A stretch of 13,375 nucleotides of DNA from CAYPOY01 sp964412395 (GTDB lineage Bacteria > Chloroflexota > Anaerolineae > B4-G1): positions 1 to 13,375 of the forward strand of contig CAYPOY010000125.1 of NCBI GenBank assembly GCA_964412395.1. The letters are read 5' to 3'. Under the pieces are notes generated by a model that saw only the letters and a list, made by a program, of their open reading frames with translations, was not told the origin of the DNA and did no database searches. Below, piece after piece: positions 7,390 through 13,375 of this stretch. The position numbers and the translations under genes are program-made. How positions within the stretch are numbered: position 1 is the first letter of the stretch; every line of letters starts with the position of its first letter.

Positions 7390-9255
7390 TCACGGAGTGA
7401 TTGGCCTGTCTTCGGGACCAAGCCAGCGTGCGGCAGCCTCAGGTCGCTTTCCCTGCTTGGGACTATCCCCCTTGGCGCGAACGGCGGCGTAGGAGCCCCA
7501 GGCCAAGGCCACCCAGGTCCAGCCGCTGCCCAGCTTGCTCATCGATTTGGGCACAATGAGCACGGCGATACCGCTGGCGTCCATCCCCTTCGTCGCCGCC
7601 ACGAATGTTTCCACGCCGGCGACGTCGCGGGCGACCCGCACCACGCTCAGGGGAAGACACTCCTGCGCCTCGCGGGCCATCTTGTTCAGCGTGTGCTCCT
7701 CGGCGGCGAAGACGATGCAGAAGGGCTTGGGGTGGTTGTACGCACGCATCCAGGCCCTTGCGCTGCCACCGCTGCCGCGCATCATCAGGCGACGGCGCCG
7801 GTGGCCGCCCCGGTGGGAGGGATCGGCGAGCCACTCGTAGTCTCGACGTTCGAGATAGCGCTGGCGCAGGCACAAAGCTGCGCCAAACGCCATCCCCGTC
7901 TTGCCGCTGCCCGTGTCGGCGTTCAGCACCACCACCCGGGTCCTGCGCTCCTCGATGGCCTGGGCGGTGACGGCGGCGATGACCTTCTGGACGTGCGTCA
8001 GGCCGTAGTCGGCGCGGCCCGGCAGCCGCTTGAAGCGGTACACCTGGTCGAGGACGCGGTCCTCCCAGTCCTCCAGGGTCAACTCGGGGCGCAGGGACGG
8101 CACGTGGTCGGTCACCGTCCGGGCGAAGGCCCCGGCGTGGGCGCGCACCAGGTGCAGGATGCCGGCGGGCTCCAGTTCGCGCAGTTCCCCCGTCTCCAGC
8201 CCCAGCATCACACCGCCCTGCTGGACCTGTTCCAGAACACGGGTGCATCCCTGGTCCTTCTCCTCTTCCGAGGTAACGTCCGTCTCGATCACCCTCGTCT
8301 GGCCCCGGAACAGGTACCGGTGACCGTCAAGGTTGAACTCCCGGTTGTCGGCGAAGCCAAGGAAGAGGAGATTAGCGATTTGGGTGTCACGGAGCGGCAA
8401 CAGTGTCGAGCTGCGCAGTTCCGGGATCATCTCGACTTGATCCCTCCACCAGCGGCTGGTGCGCACGCCCCAGCGTTGAGCGTCGGCCGCGATCTCGTCG
8501 GGCCGCACCTGCCTGCGGCGCAGGTAGAACGGCCTTCCTCCGGGCGCCGCCACCTCGAAGGGGGCGTCGGGATATCCCCACAGTCCCTCCGGCAGCGGCG
8601 GCTTGTCGTCGTCCGGCAGCAACTCCTGTTGCTCACCGTCCCTGTACCGGCCGTTACGGCCGATGGCCGCCAGTTGGACCTTGACGCCCGCGTCCATGCG
8701 CTTCTCCCGCCGCCGGGCGACGGCGACGATCTGGTCGTAGGCCTCGAAGTTGACGGGCAGGAAGGGGTAGACGGCCAGCACGTCGAAGTGACCCGCCAGT
8801 CGGGCCGCGATGGGGCCGCGCAGGTAGCGCTGGCGGATGACGTAGAGCAGCAAGCCGCCAGGGCGCAGCACGCTCTGGGTCTCGCGCAGGAACTGCAGCT
8901 CCAGTTCCCTGCCCGCGTAGGGCGCGTTGAGCAGCATCAGGTCCATACTCTCCTTGCTCCACCGGGCGTCCTGGTAGGGGGACCACAGACATTGGTCCAC
9001 CCGACCGGCGGCTGCCTCTGCTCGCTCCTGGTCCGCCTCGGTGCCACAGGTGACGACGCGGACGGCGTGCTGTCCCTCGATGGTCGCCTTGAGCTGCGCC
9101 AGGGCCAACCCCTCTCCGCAGCACGGGTCGGCCAGTCGCAGCGGGCCGGGACCTGCGGGCGCGATCAGGGCGGAGATACGGGCGACCTCGTCGTCGGGGG
9201 TTCTCACGTATCCCAGGTTGATCAGGTTGCCCAGGTTACTCGTTACTCCACTCAT
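7390..9255 (-). CDS. DUF6094-type SAM-dependent methyltransferase fused to a shortened SF2 helicase domain
   Basis: A 621-aa protein from the ATG at 9255. AGGAGGAG about 7 nt upstream supports this start; an in-frame TTG at 9273 would lie before the ribosome binding site. The N-terminal ~200 residues match class I methyltransferases of the DUF6094 type. They show a SAM-binding loop DPCCGEG (43-49), an acidic strand end (GTEADQERAEAA) and NAPY (110-113) in place of the usual (N/D)PPY of amino-methyltransferases. Then come the LRPGGLLLYVI strand and the FEAYDQIVAVARRR segment. After a long middle region, a Walker A motif NADTGSGKT (~444-452) opens what resembles the first RecA-like lobe of a superfamily 2 helicase, with a motif Ia-like stretch (KPFCIVFAAEEHTL). 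The protein ends before any DExH box or later helicase motif, so helicase activity is unlikely from this chain alone. It is last in the operon, 14 nt after radC. The likely role is DNA modification within a mobile element; the exact substrate is not visible. Confidence 0.78.
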   Translation of the reverse strand: MSGVTSNLGNLINLGYVRTPDDEVARISALIAPAGPGPLRLADPCCGEGLALAQLKATIEGQHAVRVVTCGTEADQERAEAAAGRVDQCLWSPYQDARWSKESMDLMLLNAPYAGRELELQFLRETQSVLRPGGLLLYVIRQRYLRGPIAARLAGHFDVLAVYPFLPVNFEAYDQIVAVARRREKRMDAGVKVQLAAIGRNGRYRDGEQQELLPDDDKPPLPEGLWGYPDAPFEVAAPGGRPFYLRRRQVRPDEIAADAQRWGVRTSRWWRDQVEMIPELRSSTLLPLRDTQIANLLFLGFADNREFNLDGHRYLFRGQTRVIETDVTSEEEKDQGCTRVLEQVQQGGVMLGLETGELRELEPAGILHLVRAHAGAFARTVTDHVPSLRPELTLEDWEDRVLDQVYRFKRLPGRADYGLTHVQKVIAAVTAQAIEERRTRVVVLNADTGSGKTGMAFGAALCLRQRYLERRDYEWLADPSHRGGHRRRRLMMRGSGGSARAWMRAYNHPKPFCIVFAAEEHTLNKMAREAQECLPLSVVRVARDVAGVETFVAATKGMDASGIAVLIVPKSMSKLGSGWTWVALAWGSYAAVRAKGDSPKQGKRPEAAARWLGPEDRPITP

Positions 9256-9269
9256 ACAGTATCTCCTCC

Positions 9270-9950
9270 TCAAAAGCCCAACCCGCGCTCGCGCATGCTG
9301 GCAAACCGGCCATCCCTGAGGATCAGGTGATCGAGCACCTCGATGCCAAGCAACTCACCGCTTTGGACGAGGACGCGATTAACGGCCACATCTTCGGGGC
9401 TTGGCGAGCTATCTCCGCTGGGGTGGTTATGGGCCACAATGATTGCGGCCGCCACGCCGCTACGGATGGCAGAGCGGAAAACCTCGCACGGCCGCACCCG
9501 GGTTTCGTTCAACAGGCCCCGGTACACCGTCTCGACGCCCAGCACGCGATTGCGGGCGTCGAGGTTCACCACCCACAGTTCCTCCTGCTCCAGCAGTCGC
9601 ATCTTTGGCATCAGGAGTTGCACCGCGTCGGCTGGGGACCTGACCTGGGGCCGCTCCTCGCCCGGAGGCGACAAGCGCTGGCCCAGTTCCAGCGCGGCCT
9701 TGAGCCGGGCGGCTCGCGCCGGACCCAGGCCCAGCACCTGCTTCAGTTCGTGCACGCTGGCGCGCCCCAGGCCGGCGACGTCACCGAACTTTCCCAGCAG
9801 TGCGTAGGCGATCTCGATCTGCTGCGGGCCGCCGGTGATGGCTGCCAGCAGTTCGACCAGGTTGCAGGCACTCGCGCCGGCCTCGGCAACGCGATACACC
9901 GGGCGCTCGTGCAGGGGGAGCAGGTGTAGCGTGGGAGAGGGGTACTTCAC
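9270..9950 (-). CDS. radC: RadC-family JAMM/MPN protein
   Basis: A 226-aa protein, the usual RadC length, when started at the GTG at 9950. This start overlaps the stop of the upstream gene (GTGA) and follows GAGAGGA. Longer frames upstream read through the 99-aa gene and give unlikely sequence. The N-terminal half has helix-hairpin-helix-type sequence (LVELLAAITGG, VLGLGPARAARLKAALEL). The C-terminal half is the JAB/MPN domain. Its metal motif is complete: His174, His176, Ser184 and Asp187 in HNHPSGDSSPSPED, with a conserved upstream Glu region (LLNETRVRPCEVFRSA). RadC proteins are common on integrative elements, plasmids and prophages. Their biochemical role is unsettled despite the old DNA-repair name. 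The TGA stop overlaps the ribosome binding site of the methyltransferase gene, so the two are probably translationally coupled. Confidence 0.93.
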   Translation of the reverse strand: MKYPSPTLHLLPLHERPVYRVAEAGASACNLVELLAAITGGPQQIEIAYALLGKFGDVAGLGRASVHELKQVLGLGPARAARLKAALELGQRLSPPGEERPQVRSPADAVQLLMPKMRLLEQEELWVVNLDARNRVLGVETVYRGLLNETRVRPCEVFRSAIRSGVAAAIIVAHNHPSGDSSPSPEDVAVNRVLVQSGELLGIEVLDHLILRDGRFASMRERGLGF

Positions 9951-10246
9951 GATTCCTCTCGCCTGAGAACTTCGGGGTCCGCGTCGGCCGGTGACTCGGG
10001 CTCCTCGTACTGGGCACCCCAGAAGTGCAACCACCACAGGGCTGCCAAGAGCACATCCTCCAGTTCGCCGAAGGTGAGTGAGCCTGGCGTCTGTTCCTGC
10101 AGCCACAGCAGGAGCCTGACGGCCCACACGTCGCATGCGCCGACGCGGATGCTCATCGGGCCAGGGCTCAGGGTGAGTGTGTTTCGGCCGGCCTCTATCT
10201 CCGGCAGCCGCCCGGCAAGCCGTTCAAAGAACTCATTCGGTGTCAT
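9947..10246 (-). CDS. Small acidic-tailed protein of the radC operon, unknown function
   Basis: A 99-aa protein from the ATG at 10246, chosen because AAGGAGGTG (10252-10260) lies just upstream. It starts MTPNEFFERLAGRLPEIEAGRN and contains a Trp-rich helix-like segment (WAVRLLLWLQEQ, then LLAALWWLHFWGAQYEEPE). The C-terminus is Glu/Asp-rich. No motif, signal or membrane helix is certain; the LLAALWWLHFWG stretch is hydrophobic but short. Its start overlaps the end of the zinc-ribbon frame by 14 nt, and its stop overlaps the radC start by 3 nt, so it is tightly embedded in the operon. I do not recognise the family. Confidence 0.7.
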   Translation of the reverse strand: MTPNEFFERLAGRLPEIEAGRNTLTLSPGPMSIRVGACDVWAVRLLLWLQEQTPGSLTFGELEDVLLAALWWLHFWGAQYEEPESPADADPEVLRREES

Positions 10247-10470
10247 CAGCCACCTCCTTGACATCGTGTTGGTAGTATTCGCAGCACAGCGAGCATAAGC
10301 CATGTTCGCCGATGAAGGCGCGCTCGCTGGCGTCGTGTAGGAACTCCTGGCCACAGTCCGGGCACTCGGCGTGATCGAGGGGTTCTACGTAGTACCACTC
10401 CTTGCCTACCGGCGAGTCGTGGTGGAAGTTGTTGATCGATGTTCTTCACCTTGGCCCCGCCCGTCGGCAT
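10233..10470 (-). pseudogene. Frame-disrupted zinc-ribbon segment
   Basis: From 10445 to a TGA at 10233-10235 one minus-strand frame reads an obviously protein-like sequence with no start codon. It begins NNFHHDSPVGKEWYYVEP, then CPDCG, about 20 residues, and CSLCC: two Cys-x2-Cys pairs of a zinc ribbon. Just upstream, a TGA at 10446-10448 closes this frame. The coding signal there moves to another frame, starting at an ATG at 10470 (MPTGGAKVKNI) with almost all G or C third positions. The two frames join if one base is extra near 10434-10442, for example the G of ATCGATC. The segment may be a separate small gene overlapping the one upstream, or the C-terminal end of that upstream protein after two shifts. 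It is either a true lesion or a sequence error. The frame overlaps the start of the 99-aa gene. Confidence 0.6.
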
Positions 10471-10807
10471 AGTCGTAGATGTGGAAGGTGCACTCCGTAT
10501 CCGGGAGAATCTGCCGCAGCAACTTCTCACCGGCGCCAGCGCGAAACGTCTTGTGCCCGTCCAACTTGCGCCAGCCGAAGTTTTTCATCTCGGCGTACCA
10601 CCACCCATCGAGGTTCCGCTGTTCCATTATCTCAGTGAGCGCGTCACACAAGTCCCGCCAGTGAAAGTGGAACAGGTCGTGATCCTCACACACCTTGCGG
10701 AAGAGTTCCGCGTCGCTCAAGTGTGGGTACTCGCCGCTCTCGCGGCGTGACTCCACCTCGCCCTCGATGATGGCGAGGGTGTCCCACGCTAGAAGTTTTT
10801 TCGCCAC
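10406..10807 (-). CDS. Unknown ~133-aa protein of the radC operon, 3' end uncertain
   Basis: Starts at a GTG at 10807 placed immediately after the TAA stop (10808-10810) of the gene upstream; AAAGGAG lies 8 nt before the GTG, inside the end of the previous gene. The first ~115 residues look like a real soluble protein: MAKKLLAWDTLAIIEGEVE, then a His/Phe/Trp-rich helical stretch (CEDHDLFHFHWRDLCDALTEI) and a WWYAEMKNFGWRKLDGHKTF segment. The last ~15 residues (EEHRSTTSTTTRR) lose the G/C-rich third-position pattern and are probably out of frame. The protein may really end near 10468 or continue into the zinc-ribbon frame. No family recognised. Confidence 0.65.
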   Translation of the reverse strand: MAKKLLAWDTLAIIEGEVESRRESGEYPHLSDAELFRKVCEDHDLFHFHWRDLCDALTEIMEQRNLDGWWYAEMKNFGWRKLDGHKTFRAGAGEKLLRQILPDTECTFHIYDYADGRGQGEEHRSTTSTTTRR

Positions 10808-11452
10808 TTATGCGTCTCCTTTTACCAGCACAATTGTCTTCAGCACCTCCCGCCAGCCGGCCGCCTCGTCGGGACGGTCCCAGCGGGGGTCTATGCGCCA
10901 CCCCTCGCAGCCGAAAGTCTGGAGGGGGACGATCAACTCCAGCTTGAGCCCCACGTTCCACAAGGATGGTACCCAGGCCGGATGGGCCGGCAGCCCCGTC
11001 ACACGCCCCCACAGGTGAGAGAACCGTGCCCAGAACTGCTCATCACTGCTCCCCGGGAGCCGCAGCAGGTAGCCCCAGTGGTTGGGAGCGGCGTACATCG
11101 TCCCGTCCCGGTGCAGGACGCAGGTCTCGTAGCCCACCCCGGTCTCCAGCCGCAGGGGATGGGTGCGGGTGTAGGAGGCCCTGTAGCGGATGGACGGGGT
11201 GTCTTCCTCGCTCTGCGCAGGGTCTTTCGGCAGCGGGATCTCGACGTCCTTCTGGCGCTTGAGGACGATTCCGCCCTCAGCTCCGTCGTCGAGAACTACC
11301 GCCTGTCCCGCGACGAGGCGGGCGGCGACGCGCAACCCCAGCTCCTGGGACGTCGTCAGCACCGAGGCCACGACTAGCCCTGAGTCGGGGTCAACGGCGT
11401 AGAAGGGGCAGTATGCCTTCTCTTCCAGAAATGGAATGGTCTTTTGGGTCAA
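10808..11452 (-). CDS. Unknown 214-aa protein of the radC operon
   Basis: Starts at a TTG at 11452 (MTQKTIPFLEEKAYCPF), supported by GGAGGTG four bases upstream and by the lack of an earlier good start. It is a mixed soluble protein with no signal peptide, membrane helix or recognisable catalytic motif. Notable stretches are YAVDPDSGLVVASVLTTS, a highly charged middle (KRQKDVEIPLPKDPAQSEED), and a Trp-rich second half (PNHWGYLLRLPGSSDEQFWARF, ending WREVLKTIVLVKG). The stop codon abuts the start of the next gene, so translation is likely coupled. A strong hairpin (11477-11510) lies just upstream. Family not recognised. Confidence 0.75.
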   Translation of the reverse strand: MTQKTIPFLEEKAYCPFYAVDPDSGLVVASVLTTSQELGLRVAARLVAGQAVVLDDGAEGGIVLKRQKDVEIPLPKDPAQSEEDTPSIRYRASYTRTHPLRLETGVGYETCVLHRDGTMYAAPNHWGYLLRLPGSSDEQFWARFSHLWGRVTGLPAHPAWVPSLWNVGLKLELIVPLQTFGCEGWRIDPRWDRPDEAAGWREVLKTIVLVKGDA

Positions 11453-11476
11453 GTTTCACCTCCACTTGAAATGCAA

Positions 11477-11510
11477 ACGCGGCAGGACGGTTGTCGCCGT
11501 CCTGCCGCGT
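11477..11510. terminator. Strong hairpin between the first two cistrons of the radC operon
   Basis: ACGCGGCAGGACGG (11477-11490) and CCGTCCTGCCGCGT (11497-11510) form a perfect 14-bp stem with loop TTGTCG. It lies 26 nt after the stop of the minus-strand gene at 11536 and 25 nt before the start of the next one. On the minus strand it is followed by TTTGCATTTC, a poor T-tract, so it may be a leaky terminator or an RNA-stabilising or processing hairpin and not a full stop. Confidence 0.6.
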
Positions 11511-11535
11511 CTTTCAGGCTGAAGTTGCCTCGTGC

Positions 11536-11937
11536 CTACACCGGGGTTTCCAGTATCCTCAGCACAGCCAGGCGTTCCAGCGCCTCGCGTGGCGTGACCA
11601 GGGGGTGCCGGGGGTCACACGCGGCGATCAGCGCCTGCACCGCCCTGGACGGTACGCGATTGCCCACCCGAACGGTGGCCCTGCTCCAGTCCGGGTGGTA
11701 CTCGTGCTGGCCCTTCTCTTTGGATGTGATGGCGACGTCCGAGAGCGGAATCGCCTCCAGCCAGATCAGTTCTGGCGTCTCCTGCACCCGGCGCAGGCAC
11801 TCCACACAGCAGAGACCCCACCAGCCGTAGACCGCCCTGCCGGTCTCCGCGACGTAGAGCCTATCCGAAGAATGCTCTGGCTGGTCTCTGACCGGGCCAG
11901 GGAGTCTGTTGACTGCTAATTGCCAAGTTGTCGGCAC
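11536..11937 (-). CDS. Unknown Cys-containing protein, first gene of the radC operon, start uncertain
   Basis: The frame is open from the stop at 11536 back beyond 12024. I give the GTG at 11937 (133 aa), which does not overlap the divergent PIG-L gene. An ATG at 12024 (MPQFHLFLTRYGS, 162 aa) is possible but overlaps that gene's start by 15 nt. Neither has a clear ribosome binding site, so the true 5' end may be lost or lie between. The core is protein-like from about RLYVAETGRAVYGWWGLCCVECLRR onward, with a Cys-Cys-x2-Cys cluster that could bind metal. It ends with a helical tail (PLVTPREALERLAVLRI). No family recognised. Its position at the head of the operon makes it a candidate regulator, but no DNA-binding motif is visible. 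Confidence 0.55.
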   Translation of the reverse strand: MPTTWQLAVNRLPGPVRDQPEHSSDRLYVAETGRAVYGWWGLCCVECLRRVQETPELIWLEAIPLSDVAITSKEKGQHEYHPDWSRATVRVGNRVPSRAVQALIAACDPRHPLVTPREALERLAVLRILETPV

Positions 11938-11983
11938 TAGACAAACTGGCCACTTGGTGGCATAATCCGCTATGCTATCACCA
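11921..11983. promoter_or_regulatory. Imperfect inverted repeats in the divergent intergenic region
   Basis: TTGCCAAGTTGTC (11921-11933) is an imperfect inverse of GACAAACTGGCCA about 7 nt later. TGGTGGCATA (11955-11964) pairs with TATGC and CACCA at 11971-11983, interrupted by three bases. Both lie over or next to the promoter-like sequence, so they are possible operator sites for the divergent pair. The match is modest. Confidence 0.3.
11938..11966 (+). promoter_or_regulatory. Candidate promoter of the PIG-L gene
   Basis: TAGACA (11938-11943), a 17-nt spacer and CATAAT (11961-11966) resemble a sigma70-type promoter with optimal spacing. It lies 43 nt before the ATG at 12010 and would give a leader of about 35 nt. 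No competing promoter was seen on the minus strand for the operon. Confidence 0.45.
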
Positions 11984-12009
11984 GGACTTCCGTAACGGGT
12001 GAGGAAAAG

Positions 12010-13375
12010 ATGGAACTGTGGCATAGTCTCAACGACCGGGGGCGGACGTACATCGGGATCGTTGCCTGCTGGCTTCAGGCCACATGGGCCAACGCGCATA
12101 GGGTGGCCGGCCGGACTCTGTACTCCCACAGGTTTTGGGCCGCCGGGCTGGCGTTGATCGTTCTATTGACGGTGGGCACAGTGGACTACGAGCGTTACCT
12201 GGCCGGCTCCAACAGGGCGCCGGAGACGTACCCTGTGCTGGCGCTCGACGAGCACCGCAGCCTGTTAGTCCTGGCCCCCCACTGCGACGACGAAGTGTTG
12301 GCCGCAGGTGGGCTGATACAGGCCGCGCTCCGGCAGGGGCTGGACGTTCGCGTGGTCATCGCCACCAGTGGCGACGTGTATCGCCGCGCCACGATGGCCG
12401 AGTTCCGCCGCGCTTTCCCTAGGTCGGAGGACTTTATCGCCATGGGAGAGCGTCGCCAGCAGGAGTCACTGGACGCGCTCGCCAGGCTGGGGCTGGATGC
12501 GGACAGTGTCACCTTCCTGGGATACCCCGAGCGCGGGCTGACCGCGCTGTGGTGGGCCCACTGGCAGAGCGATCAGCCGTACCGCTCGCCCTACTCAAAG
12601 CACGAACAGAACCTATATCCGCGCGCCTTCCATCCAGGCGCGCCGCACAGCGGCGAGGCGCTGCTGGATGACCTGCGTGCCATCCTCACGGCACAGCGCC
12701 TCGACCTGATCGTGATACCACATCCCAACGACGAGCACATTGACCATCGGATGTTTTAAGCGCGTTCGTCGCCCTGGCCGTGGAGATGGAGCAGGCGGAA
12801 GACCCGACCTTTCAGCCGCGACTGCTAGGGTATCTGGTACACTACGGACTGTATCCCCAGCCCTTTGGCCTGAAACCAGAGAAAAGCTTGAGCCCGCCAC
12901 GACAACTCGAACTCGTCGGTGGGTGAATGGTTACAGTGGCGGCTGTCCGCCGAGGAACTGGCGGCCAAACGTGAGGCAGTCGAGGCCTATCGCTCTCAGC
13001 AACGGGTGTTGGGCTACTTTCTGCACAGTTTCGTGCGGCAGAATGAACTGTTCGTGGAGGTGGATGGTGTCACCGCGCTTGGTTTCGTCGAGGGCGAAAC
13101 TTTCCTCGACGCCGACAGCGGCCCGGTGGTTCCGAACGACGTCGCCCCGCCGGGGCGCGACGACCCCGTGAACGACAGCGTCGTGCGTCGTGCGCGCGGC
13201 GGGGCCGACATCACCGGCCTGCACCTGCTCCGCCTGGGCGACAGTCTGTGGGTGGCGCTGGAGATGCGCGGGCGCGTGAGCCGCGCCTACCGCTACACCC
13301 TCCACGTCCGGGCGATCACACCTGAGGATACCACGACCTGGAGCGGTCACTACGGGCGGACGAGCACGGATGGCG
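12010..13375 (+). pseudogene. Membrane-anchored PIG-L-family deacetylase, two frameshifts, 3' end outside window
   Basis: Starts at the ATG at 12010 after TGAGGAAAAG. An N-terminal membrane helix (FWAAGLALIVLLTVGTVDY, ~residues 42-60) suggests an anchored enzyme acting outside the cell. The zinc-binding PIG-L signature is APHCDDEVLAAGG, with Cys in place of the common Pro; a second motif HPNDEHIDHRM holds the other metal-binding His. PIG-L enzymes remove N-acetyl groups from amino sugars; the substrate here is unknown. The frame stops at a TAA (12757-12759) directly after HRMF. The matching continuation (AFVALAVEMEQAEDPTF onward) lies in another frame from 12762 and stops at 12924-12926. The original frame then resumes from 12922 (GEWLQWRLSAEELAAKREAVEAYRSQ) and stays open to the window edge. 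The final part looks like a beta-sandwich ligand-binding domain (DDPVNDSVVRRARGGADITGLHLLR). One missing T near 12754 and one extra G near 12921 would restore a single gene. Confidence 0.8.

Noticed and set aside
7369..9330. A 653-codon plus-strand open frame opposite the methyltransferase gene
   Set aside because: Its translation is rich in His/Gln/Gly/Val with no domain-like sequence, while the minus strand carries clear methyltransferase motifs with a proper ribosome binding site. High GC makes such antisense frames common.
12740..13350. Overlapping frames on both strands in the deacetylase 3' half (plus 12740-13171, minus 12931-13350)
   Set aside because: The frame resuming at 12922 gives continuous PIG-L-like sequence with G/C-rich third positions; the others are shadows that appear because the true frame is broken.

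Overview
The window looks like a piece of a GC-rich Chloroflexota (Anaerolineae-like) genome, probably a metagenomic contig. This rests on family style, not a marker gene. The signs are a large BTAD/STAND/WD40 regulator, a lipoprotein with a Pro/Thr tether, a secreted protein with a 'VYLPLILKN' stretch, and a small protein of the 'YLxRLWR...WRASLEDxxTGERxGF' type.

Layout. (1) 1-1310 holds the remains of a secreted protein gene on the minus strand. A good ribosome binding site and signal-peptide start at 1297 are followed by an in-frame amber codon at 1250-1252. The 3' end runs into a palindromic 9-bp-periodic repeat at 173-247. (2) 1573-2253 (minus) is a lipoprotein with a near-perfect Shine-Dalgarno. 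(3) 2456-2484 carries a strong sigma70-type promoter pointing right. It sits over the 3' end of a small minus-strand gene (2478-2738) and probably drives 2820-7301, a 1493-residue membrane-spanning regulator. That protein reads winged helix, BTAD, STAND NTPase, coiled coil, one transmembrane helix, 14 WD40 blades. A 15-bp hairpin at 7348-7384 ends it. (4) 7390-11937 (minus) is a compact operon, probably a remnant of an integrative or plasmid-like element. In transcription order it holds an unknown Cys-containing protein, an unknown 214-aa protein, an unknown ~133-aa protein, a frame-disrupted zinc-ribbon segment, an unknown 99-aa protein, RadC, and a DUF6094-type methyltransferase fused to the first part of a superfamily 2 helicase. 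Several cistrons are translationally coupled. (5) 12010-13375 (plus) is a membrane-anchored PIG-L deacetylase gene with two compensating frameshifts; it runs off the window.

How the parts work together. The regulator looks self-contained: a sensor outside the membrane, an NTPase switch, and a DNA-binding end inside. The divergent small gene and the regulator's own promoter are its nearest possible targets. The RadC/DUF6094 operon is the most likely place for undescribed biology. Four of its products are unrecognised, and they are tightly coupled to DNA-modifying and DNA-processing proteins. Two genes in the window, and one segment of the operon, carry reading-frame lesions, so either this stretch is decaying or the assembly has small indel errors.
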